Source: Lepidodermella squamata (Eukaryota > Gastrotricha). From it: a stretch of 64,000 nucleotides of DNA. A model generated the notes under the pieces. It was not told the origin of the DNA, made no database searches, and was given only the letters and a program-made list of their open reading frames with translations. This document shows positions 23,931-35,900 of the stretch, one piece after another. Every line of letters begins with the position of its first letter. The first letter of the stretch is position 1. The translations under genes and the position numbers were made by a program. The stretch spans positions 2,542,001 through 2,606,000 of the forward strand of contig JBLDXI010000042.1 in the NCBI GenBank assembly GCA_047495785.1, read 5' to 3'.

Positions 23931-26900
23931 AGAGGCAGAGTTGCTGAGCCGTGTGAGTTAGTCGCGACGCATTCGTACTCAGACTCATCGGCGAGACGGG
24001 CCTCGGAAATTTCGAGAATATTATCAGCAACCGTAGCTCGAGATGTCGTGATAGGTCTGCCGCCTTTCAACGACCAGGAGTAGACGATATCAGGGTCTGA
24101 ACTCGCGAGGTAGGAGCCGCAATCGAGGCGAACATTCGAACCGACCAGGGCGGTGTGGACGTCCTCAGGCGGGTCGAATCTGGGCGGTCCGCCGAGAATC
24201 ATGATTCGGATACTGCTCGACGCTCGCCCGACTGAGTTCTCAGCTTCGCACGTGTAGTGACCGCCGAAATCAACCGAGGTGATGCGGATCTTCAAAAAGC
24301 CTTCAAATCGTTCAATATCGCTTTCCATCGCACTTGACGGGCCTGTCCAGGTGATAGCGGGCTGCGGCTGGCCGGTTGCCGAGCAGTTGAGGGCCAAATA
24401 TTCGCCGTACATGACAGTGTAAACGCTTTCGGTCGGGTAAATCGTGACTGTTGGCGGGATTCCGGTGATTTGGACGTCGATGCGGCCGATGAAAACAAGG
24501 CCACGGATCGATACTTCGCAAGCAAATGATCCAGAATCGGCAACAGTTGGCGAATCTAAGCTGAAAAATTGAAAAATCCCAGCTTAATAAATTTCAAATT
24601 TTAATAAATTAAAAAATGACGATTTTTGTGACCTTTAAAATTTCCGCTTTAATAATATAGAAAATAGGTTTACATGTAAACTGCTTCGCCCTGATGAACC
24701 AAGCGATCGCCACGATACCATCTGTAATCCACGATTTCAACATCCCGAGGCACTCCAGTGACCGCGCATCGCATTTCACACGGCTGGCCAGCAATAGGAC
24801 GTGGCGGGCGGACTTCAACGTTAACTCGAGGCTCTGATAATTTCGAAATAAATCGATAAAATCACGAAAAAATTCAAGAAAATTACCATGAACGTGAACG
24901 AGGAAGTTCCGTTCGATTGATCCAGCGTCGTTGGTAACCGAGCATTTGTAACGGCCACCGTCGGTTCTGCGAACCTGGGCGACTTCGTAAGTCGCAGTTT
25001 CGCGGCCCACGCTTCGGCCTTCCTTCAGGAACACGTAAATCAAATGGCCATAGCCGCGAGCGCTACAGTCCAAAAACAGCCGTTCGCCAACAAACAAATT
25101 GATCTCTTCATCGGCGTCGTTCGAAAACTGAGGCCGTTCAACCACCTTCAGGGTGTAACGATCAGCGGCACGGTTACCGTAGCCGTCATCACCGTTGCAA
25201 ACGTAGATGCCACTGTGGCTTGGGCTGAGAGATCGGAAAATCAGCTGGTTATTTTCAGCCGAGATTCCGTCCCAGCTTCGCCCGTCTTCGCGTTGGAAAC
25301 TGATTTGAATACGACGGCCATCTGTTTGAAAATCAGTAAAATAATTGTATAATTCGCCAGGAAATTCGGAAAACTATAGATAATTCTATATTACATTTTT
25401 GAACACAAAAATTACAGAAAAAATCACACATTTTCAGCTTTTTCAAGCCGAAATTATAGCTAGAATATTGTGTCACGCAGATAGAAAGAGGGCAAGCAAT
25501 GATTTTATAGAGTGTTCTGATTACATGATAAGTGTGGAATGTCTTGTTCTTTCTGCTTTTTTATGTATGAAATGTGCGAAGAGTGGTGCGCATTGAATTA
25601 AAGCGAAATGATCACTCAAAACGGATTTTCATGTAATGAAAAAAGCTAATGGTGTTTTTTGTATACCTTGACCTTCAAGTGCACCTTGGTGGCCTTCTGC
25701 ATCGAGTTATGTAAAATTAATTGTCAGTAAAACAGTTCAAGTATAAGGAAACACGAGACAAATTGTGCTAAAAATTCGGCGAAAATTTACCTCCTCCGCA
25801 AGTCATCACGAAATTACGGCCTTCGAACGCATCGCCCTCGGCCACAATTTTAACGGCGAAATTGCGAATGCCACGATGGGTCAGATCGACGCGGGCTGTT
25901 CCGGAGTTTCCGTGTTCGTCATTAGCCGAGCACTGGTAGCCGCCGTTATCGGCATCGTCCCAACGTTGGATAATCAGGGTCGAACAGACGCGATCTGAGC
26001 AACGAGCATTCGAGGCGCGAGAATCACGGGGTGAGACAGTTCCGCGAGGGAACGTCCACTCGGCATGAGACAACACAATGCCATTCGAAGGGACGCCTTA
26101 AAAAATCCAAAATTACCACAAATTAAGGTGGGTAAAAAATTAATTACAGTGAAGGCTGATTTCCTCGCCCAAATAGATACGTTCTGGCCGTCGGATGTTA
26201 ACCTGGAACTGCAGCATTTCTAGGAAAATATATAGCTGAAATGGGGTTAAAATTCGGAATCGGGACAAACTGATCATAACGGTAATCGAAGCTTCAGCCA
26301 CAACTTTGCCATCGCTGATTGTCTTGATCTGGCAAACATAGCCGCCTGCATCGTTCTGGTCGAATCGAGTCAGCGATAGAATGCCAGTTCGTTCGTCGAA
26401 GCTGTGCTTTTCTGGGATCGGGCGTCCCCGCTCGCGAACCCAACCGAGAACAAGCGACGATGGCAAACCGTCAGCTTTGCATGTCAACTCGCCCGAACCG
26501 CCGGCTTGAATGTCCTCAGGGCCGTGGATTGTCACAACTTGAGATGAAAAAATAACGCGGGAAGACAAATTATTAATCAAAGTCAATCACGATATAAATC
26601 AGCATGAGAAACACCTCGAACGCTTGAGACGAGTCTATTTTGTTGTTGCAAACATATTACATAGTTTTATTTTTTCGAGTTGTGTTTCAGACTTCACGAA
26701 GAAATAACATCGCACAGAGCAAATACGTGAATATTATGTAACGGCTCGTTGAAAGCAGAATTTTATTGGTAGTGACATAGCTGAGAGAAAAAAATAGTTT
26801 CAAGCTTTGAAAAAAATCAATCGGGTAAAATTTTGAACGGTTCAGAAATAATAACGAATTCATCGCGCGAAAAATACTAAATTAACAAGGCGGCTACAAA

Positions 26901-29900
26901 AATAAGAGCACAACTGCTCGCGGCAACGAATAGCGATGATGATGAAGATGATGATGCGGAGAACAAGGATCGAATTGAAGATTTCTGCGGCTTTTTCGTC
27001 GTTTTGTCGTCTTCTACATTGTAATCCTCGGCGGACATTTGCGGCGAGAACAACGGCTGGTCATCAAGGTAGATTTCGCCGTTTTTCGACTTGACTTGCG
27101 ACGCGATTTGAGGCTCATTTTGCGGACTGTCGCCCAAATCTGCGACAACCACTACTGTTTCGCTGTCATCATCATCCCCAGCATCATCTACAGGTTCGTT
27201 GGTTTTTGTTTCACTGTTCAACTTGGCATCAGGCAATTGATTTACAAAAGAAACCGAGGTTAAGGAAGAGGCAAACGAAGAACTGCCAGGTGGCGAGGCT
27301 AAGAAGGCTACTGCAGAGTCTTTTTTAACTAAATTTATGTCTTTTTCATCATTATAATTGCTGGTTTTATCGTCGGGACTGTCCAGATCGATGATTCCTG
27401 GATGGGTAAAAATAAACATTCAATTTAAGGTCGATTTCATCTTCGGCAAGCCATCAGCTCAGCTGGTTAATCATCAATCACGGATCGAACAGCGGCATTA
27501 GCAGCGGCGGAGAACTCAGCCCAGTCATCGTGTGAATTAAGCCACAAAATTAAAGTGAAAACGCTCAAATTTTGAGCTTCAACCTATCACGGTAAACCGC
27601 TAACGAGTGATACAACAAAAATGGGACCGCAGCCAGTTAGATTGATTAAAAAGCAAGCTACCGAAGCCTAAAAGTGATTTTTAAGGCCGCGGTCCCTGTA
27701 TTAAGTCGAAGCTTCACACGTTTTGAGCATTAATGGATTGAATGAAAGGTCAAGGACTTATCATGCTAATCACAATAGACCACATTAAATCACCGAGAGA
27801 TACTTAAAAAACGAGGATATTTTTTTTAAATAGTGTTGACGGTTAAAATACGAAGCGATTAATCGTCTACAAAATTTCCACGAAAAGCGCTTTAGCTTGG
27901 CAATATTGCGGAATGACCATCAAAACTTGCTAACCTCCGTTTCGTTTTCAATTAATTAACAAACACAAATCGAACGCAAGGTTGGCGATAGCAGTTCAAG
28001 TCGACGATGGCTGATTACAATTAATTAATTAATAAAACGTGAACATAAACCAAAAAATAAGCTGAAAATAAACGCGTCGTTCATTCGAGGTGATTTTTCA
28101 TATCATGCGATTGCAACGTAAAATAATAAGCGCATGATTCATTTTTTGAGATTTTTCGAAAATAATTTTCGAACTTACCGACTACTGATTTCGTGATGCG
28201 GTTCGAGGTATCGCCACGTGGGTAGCAAGCGTAGAGACCGGCGTGGTAAGACTGAAGTGAGTTGATAACAATGCGAGTTTCGCCATCGGTCTGGAAAACT
28301 TCGACGTCATTGCGGCTTCGAGTGGCCGGCGAGTCGATTTCCAAGATCTTGTCACGAGCTCCTGAGGTGGCCGTGCACTTGATAGTTACTCGGCTGCCAA
28401 CTCGCAGCGGCTCGGGCTCAACTGTCATTTGCAGGCGGACCGGGTCCTGAACGACTTCAATGTTCACACTGACATTGGCCTTCTTCTCATTTCGACCGCG
28501 TCCGTTCCGGCCCGAGCAAACAAAAGTGCCGCGATCAACCAGGCTGATCGAGTTGATGAGTAACTGGGCGACAGTTCGCTCTTCCTGGGGGTTGGCCAAC
28601 GGTGAGAAGAACAGAGGCGCGTCGGAGCCTTGATGCGTGATCTGCAGCGGGCGGTGAGGTTCGGCCTCAAATTGGGCACCGGGCTTCGGGAAACCCTCAG
28701 CCACGCACCACAGCTCGAGTCGCTCGCCAACTTTCAACTTGATATTCTCGTTTTCACCCAACCGGCGCGGGCCGCGAGGCGAGACTAGTTCGATGTACAC
28801 TCGCAGCGAGTTGAGGCGAATATCTAGAAAATTATGAAAAAAAGAATTAAAAATACGCTAAAAATACTAAAATTTGTGCTCAGTCAGTCATAAATTTATG
28901 GAAAATTCAGATAACTATTCGGAAAATTTTGGAATAAATAGAAAAATTTGGATTTAGAGCACAGAAAATTTTCGAATTAGGTTCCGCTACAAATAAAATT
29001 TTCAAATTCGTAAAAACTTACGATAAATAGTGACATCAAGAGGCGAGCTGGCAACACGGCGACCATCGCTGCGTCGTTTAGCGACGCAAAGCCTTGAAAT
29101 GTGGGTTGGCGATTGGCGAGTAGCCTTCAAGACGAATGAGTTGCTGTTCGAGATGACACGATCAACACTGTAACGAAAATTCAATATTATTTCGGGAAAA
29201 ATTAGGTAAAAAAAGAAACGAACTCATTGGCATCGACCCAAATGATATCGATATCATCGATCATTTCTTCACCCTTGATTTGACACGTGAATTCGATTTC
29301 CTGACCTTCACGGATGATTTGCTTGTTGCCAGGGAAAACTTCAAGCTCGACATCTGAAATAATTTAGAAATTAAGAGTCAAAATAAGGGAATATACTGTA
29401 GGAAAAATAGTACTTCGCAGGCCATTGTTCGGCTTTTTCATGTCACGCCGATGATGAAGCGCGACTTGCTCATAATAGTCAGCCTCGACGAAAACGAAGG
29501 CGCTGATTATGAGCAAGCAAAGGTGACCAGTTGAACTGATCATCGTTGACGCAATATATCACCCGCTTATTTGAACTAAATGCTACACTAACGAAAAAAA
29601 CAGGCGTGTTATTTTCGCCCAAGTATGAAATCGAAGCAGGTAGCGTTGCGCGTTTATACCCTACCGGTCTGTATTGAGCGCGGGAAGCCAAAATAACCAA
29701 TGCCTATCTTTGATTGCTGGCTGCAGCGAGAAACACGCGGCCTTAGGTGCAGGTGGTCTTATACAGATATACGATTGAAAAATGAGGGAGGGATTTCCGC
29801 GATTTTGTTATTATTTTTGCAACCCCATGCAATATACGTTTAATGTATACAATCTCGATTGGTGCGAAGGTATATATAGCGAGTGTTCTAATGCCATTGC

Positions 29901-32900
29901 GCGCTCAAAGTGTTTTGAAAACGAGTCATCGCGGAAAAAACGCTCGCGCTAGCCGAATTAAGTAATCAAACCGCAATTAGTGTGTAGCAAAAAAACAGAG
30001 AATATAGATGGGCACTTACTGCGAACGACGACGATAGCTTCGGAACGGCCCTCGGAGCCGTACGCCTCGCAGCTGTAAGCGCCGGCGTGCTGTTCGTTGA
30101 AGCCGTCAATGTTGAGCGTGAGGCTCTTCTCGCCTTGTTTGTCGACGCGTTGATCGCGCTGGAACGCCAACGTTTGGTTCTGCTGGCCCAGCCGGCGGAT
30201 GTGGAACACCACGATAGGCTTACCCTGCAGCAGTGTGCAGCCGATCTTAACGTTCTCGCCCTTGTAAGCGTAGTAAACGGTTGTGTCGAAACGAACAAAC
30301 GGATGAACTAACATAAACACAAAAGCAGCATTCGATAATCTCAATAATCGCATGGCGAGACATTCCAAAATGCAAAAAATTGTGGATTATTTTTGCTCAG
30401 AAAAAACTTCCGAGGCGCTATGATTTTCTCAGAAAATCCACCAAATATTTTACCAAAATTAAATTTTAATCCCAAAAAATCGAATAAATTGCATAGTAAC
30501 TTACCGACATCCGGAGTCATGCTCAATTGACCAGAAGCGGTGAGATCAAGGTTGTGAACGCGAATCGAGCAAGTGTAGGTGCCTTCATGTTCGGTTTTAA
30601 CAGCAACAATTTGAATTTTCTTCGCCTGAGCGTCATGAGGCCGCGCTCCGGCTGGCAGAGCCGAGCCGTCTTTGCGCCATTCAATGCGATCACCCCGCGG
30701 CAGTGTGAAGCCGAGGCAGCGGCACTCGAATAAATGAGAATCGCCCTCCTTAACCTGAGCGGAGCTAGGATCAACCTCGAGACCGACAACGCCAACTCGG
30801 ATGTAATCGACAGAAGAGCCATCAGGGTGGTCGTAACGACAGTTGTATTCGCCAGCATCTTTCCAGTCAACACTTTCGAGGCGAAGTTCCAAGGTTCGGT
30901 CACCGATATCACGAATCTTCGACTCGAGACCCTCGCCACCCGGCGGGTTGCGTTGCCAGGTGAAAAGACCGTCCTCTTGGGCGCCACCGGTCAGCTTGCA
31001 AGTCAGGGTCAAACGATCGCCCTTTCGGACGTAAATTTCCTTTCCTTGAATGATGTGAACCTTCGGCTTTGGCTTTTCGACTCGGAGGCAGTCGTTGGGC
31101 GTTCCGCGACGGGCGTCACCCTTAAATCCAGGCAAGCAGTTTTCGCAGAAATCGCCTTCGGTGTTGTGTTGGCAATTCTGTTTTGACAAAAAATTCAGAT
31201 TAAAATACGTTTTTCCAGTAAAAAAGGGATAGGAAGGTTGCATTTAGGGTAAGGACTCACAATGCAATAACCGGTCCGGTCTTCACAAATTTGTGCGTGG
31301 TTGTGGCATTGGCATTTCTTGCACGTTCCAAGGTACAATCCTTCGATGCTGTGGTAGTAACCAGGCTTGCACAGCTGATTTTTGCAGAAAAAACAACATA
31401 CAACAAACAGGTAAAAATAGTGCATCAAATTATTCACTTCACATATAAGGGCAATTCAATCATCCCCACGCGATTTGAAATGCAGACATCATATCAGACG
31501 TACTAAACAAATTCCTGAATAGTCGTTACATGTTTGCGAATGGCCATGGCACAAACAACTTGCGCAAAGGCCAAGCAGCAAACCTTCAGCTTTGTGAAAA
31601 TAACCCTCTTGACAAAGCTAAAATTTCGCGAATTCAATTTCATGAATACCCCATTTTTTTAGAGAAATTAGAAAATAATAAATTACCTCGCAAGAGGTTC
31701 CTTCGGTGTGAGGAACGCGGGTGCAGTCGCACATTTCGACCTCAGGAGCCGGAGCGCCAGTTCCTTCACGAGAGGCGATGGTCATGGAGACATCAGACAA
31801 ATCGCTCCTCAAACTGCTGGTTCCAAACGTAGCCAAAATGTGAATATGAGTGATATCAGACAGAGCCATCAAAAGTTCTTCACGGCTCTTCTCCTGGAAG
31901 GAATCACCACTGATGTACAGCCAATTAGCTTCGTTGATTAAAATGTCGTAGGTCAAGCGGAAATCCGGAGCTTTGAACTCAGACAAGCTAGGCGCGTCGA
32001 GTTTTGAGAGCAACTCGAAATTATTGCCGTAGAGACGAACCAGCTTAGTAGCAGCGACATTGCCCTGGGCGACGGTTGAAATCGGCCGAGCATCACGGTC
32101 AGGCTTGTAACTGACGGTGAATTTCAGTTTACCACCATAGGCCGTGACTTTGAAGCCTTCAAATGCCTCTGGCAGGCGCCACCAGAAAATCTTGCCATTT
32201 TCTTGCTCGGTGAACTGGTCGAAGTAGATTTCATTCTTGCTTCGATCGTACTTGACCTTGCTTGTCAAATTAACGGCAGGGCGGTCTTCAGGGAAAGCTT
32301 GCTGGTCATCACCCGGTACGGTGAGACCAGTCATCTCAGCCAAGTTGAAGCCTCCGGTATCGCGATGGTTATCGAACGTGGCAATAATCTACACAAAAAT
32401 TGTCTTTTTAACCTAGAAATCGGTCAAAAAAAAGCGTTAATTACAGTTTTGCGGCTCCATTTAGAGCTCGAGCAAGAGACGTTGTGTCCGGAGCAGAAGC
32501 AGCGTAAACAGCCCTCAGAGTGCAGGTGGAAATAGCCGGGCAAGCACTGGTCGCACAAACGACCGGTAACGCCTGGTTTGCACGTGCACTTCTTCGTAAC
32601 TGGGTCAACGTATTTCGTCTGAGAACCAAGCGGGTGGCAAGCTTCTTGATCGGCTTGACAGTCTTCGGGAGTGCCACGACGGGCATCGCCCCGGAAACCA
32701 GGCTTGCAACGCTCGCAGTTGTCTCCTTCAGTATTGTGGGCGCAGTTCTAAGAAACAACAAAGATAATTGAATTTTTCAGATAATTTTTTCATAATACCA
32801 AGCATCGGCCATTTTCTTCGCAAGTATCTGCATGGTTGTGGCACATGCATCTCGAGCATTTGCCCTGGCGATCGCGGTAATACCTCGGGGTGTCGCACTT

Positions 32901-35900
32901 CTCGCAAGACATGCCCAGGTAGCCAGGCGGGCACTCGCATTGCTCGATCAAATTAGCTTGGTCCGAGCCACTTCGACCGGCAGTAGTCAGTTGAACATTG
33001 CCAAACTTGGTCAAACGCTGGCCACGGTCTTCAGCGTACGAAATTCGGATCAAAACAGCTTCGAGGTTAGCTAGAGCGTGCATGAACTCGTCACGGCCGA
33101 CCAAATTCGGTGGGGTTGAAACGTCGCCAGCACCGTGCGCTTTAATTTCCGGCTTTTTGATCTTACGCCAAGCTGATTGCTCAAACTCGCCCTCGACGAG
33201 ACGAACGCTCAGATCCCACCGCTTACCGTCCTGGCTGATAACAGGCCGGACAGAGCTAACACTGCTAAGGAGGTAGTTGTAGTAAACGCGCTGACGGTCG
33301 GAATCCTTCTTCCTCTACAAATCAGAATATAGTAAATAAAAATTCCTCCTTAACAATTTTCCAACTTACCACAAGCAAAATATCAGCCTTAGCCAATGGG
33401 TTGAAAGGAGGTCGATGCATAGTGAAGCTGAACGAGTAGTTCAAATAGCCACCGTAAGACAGGAGCCAGCTATCGACGACAGCTGGATTGATGCGGACAT
33501 ACAAATCGCGGCGACCATTCTGATCGAAATAGGCCTCAAATTCACGTTCGTAGTCATCGATAACCCACATGCCACCCTCGTTGCGCCAACGCGGCTTATC
33601 TGTCTCAGTATTCGCCTCATCGACAACATCGGGCGAGGTAGAGTCAGCGCGGATAGTGCTCAGGAATAAATCTGAGCTCTTGCAACGGTCGGAAACGCCC
33701 GAGCACCAGCACTTCTTGCAGTCGGACTGCTTCGTAGCCAAGGCGTTGAAAGTTCCCGGCTGGCATTGAACCTTCGCCACCACGACGATAAGCTGGCAAT
33801 CCGGGACGGCTAGAACACGGTCTTTCAAGTTCAACGCCTCGCAAGTGTAGGCACCCTCCAGCTCTTTGCTAACATCTCGGATGATAAGTTCAGAGGTTCC
33901 GTTGTAATAATCCTTCTGTTCGATGCGTCTATCATCGGGCAGATGTTGCCAGTTCCACCGCCAGACGATCATCGGGAAAGGCTTGCCGGTGGTTACGCAA
34001 CGGCATTTCAAAGTTCCGCCTTGAGGTATGAAGTTCTCTTTCACTGGAGGTTCAATGACTTTAGGCCCGGAGCAGTCGATATCAGAGCGGTCGGAGCACT
34101 GGCCCTGGCGGTCGTCCGGGCAAAGCCAAGACCGTTGAACGCACTGCCGGCGGTCAGCGCATTGCCACATGGTGAAATTGTCGCAAGAGCCTTGGTCGGA
34201 GTGGCGAGGCCAGCTTTTACAGCCCTCCTCGTCTGAATTATCGCGAACTGTCTCTGAACTGCAGTCATCCTGGCCATCGCAGCGCCAATAGACAACGATG
34301 CAACGGTTCTTGTTGATCTTGCAGCGCCACTCGTTCGGGTGGCAGTCACCGGACCGGCGGCTGGCGGTATCACACCCGACTTCGTCATCACAGCCCGAAC
34401 AGTCGCAGTGGCCATCGCACACCTTCGAGTTCGGGAAGCAACGGCCATCGGGACAACGCCGCTCGTCATCCTTACAAAACGCTCCCTGGCCTGTTATTCA
34501 GAGGATTTTCAGTTAAGACGGATTTCTAGGTCAAAATATAACTCACTTGGTACGCCAGGAATGTTCCGTGAGATGGTAATTCGAGCTGTTCCTTCAACGC
34601 CCTCAATACGGCAGACATACTGACCGCCGTCGTCGGTTGATTGGGGCGTAAAAATGAGTTTGTTACCCTCGTTGTAGGCGCCACGAGGCAGGCCTCGGCT
34701 ACGGCCATCCGCGTCAACACGGCTCCAGGTGACGCGGTAGCGAGACGGGTCGAAATCGTCGCAAACGCAAACGAGTTCGACCTGAGTGCCCGCATTCGCG
34801 ATCATCGTATCAGGATCGATGCGGACGCGAGTGGGAGTGCGAGCGGCAGCTGTAAAATCGTGAAAAAACAACTCGTTATAAGAGCTCATATCGCCTGAAA
34901 AAAAGCAACCGATCGGGATTTTTGGAATATCCCTTCAATAAATCGTTAGTTGAAACAACACGCGGGTTGGAAATAAAAGCAAGCGGAAATATCGAAAAGG
35001 GTTATAGAAGAAGAAATTACGGCTCGTAGTCACAACAGCGCCCTTCTCGAAGTGAACGATGGCGATGCCCTGAGCGCCCTGAACCGTGCACAGGTAGGAG
35101 CCAGCGTCGTCCTCTGAAACGACGTTGAATTCCAAGGCTGCTCCATTGATGATGGTTCCTAGCGGCATCGGCTTCTTGCCGAGGCGCGACCATTCGGCCG
35201 TGAATCGGTTGCTCGGTAATCCCTCGACTTGGCACGTGAGGCGCACTTTTGAACCCGGTCGGACGAGAAATTCTTGCGGGTCGACGCGGACCAGAAGGAA
35301 AAGTGGCGGCAAGGTGTGTTTAGCTGTTAACAGTTAATAGAAAAGCGGGGTAAATAGACAGTGATAAGGCGAAGACTGTGCGTTATAACTAGAACCGAGT
35401 TGTCAGATTAAATACTCGGAACTTGACTTTCAAAAGCCTAGTGAAGCCTCACACATAGAAAAGTGTATTCAAGGTAGAAAACGCTGTATTTTTTTTTGCT
35501 ATATATTTCCGAATCTTACCGCAGTTGTACTCGTCGGAGCGGTCATCGCAGTCGACGTGGCCATCGCACCACTGGTCGGCGCGAACGCACTGGCTTCCGT
35601 CGTCGCAAACTTTCTCGTCGGAAGAGCAAGCCGCCGGACAGCTGTCTTCGTCACGCCCATCGCCACACTCGGCAATGCCGTTGCACCGGGCGGCGCAAAG
35701 ACCATCGCATGCCACCTCGTCGGTGGTGCACTTGGTCTCGTCCTCGACTGAATGTGGAAATAGAATGTTAATGCAAATTCAAGTTTCAGAAACTTCCACC
35801 CAGTGAATATAAATCTTGAAAAAAATTATCAAATAACATTTTTGGATTTGGTTGTAGCAGACCAATTTTGGAGAAAAAAATTCATCTTTATGCTTTCCCT

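Noticed and set aside
26877-27419. Hydrophobic-tail exon as an independent gene
   Set aside because: No upstream start or signal-peptide exon was found on the strand, and its phase matches the preceding perlecan exon exactly.
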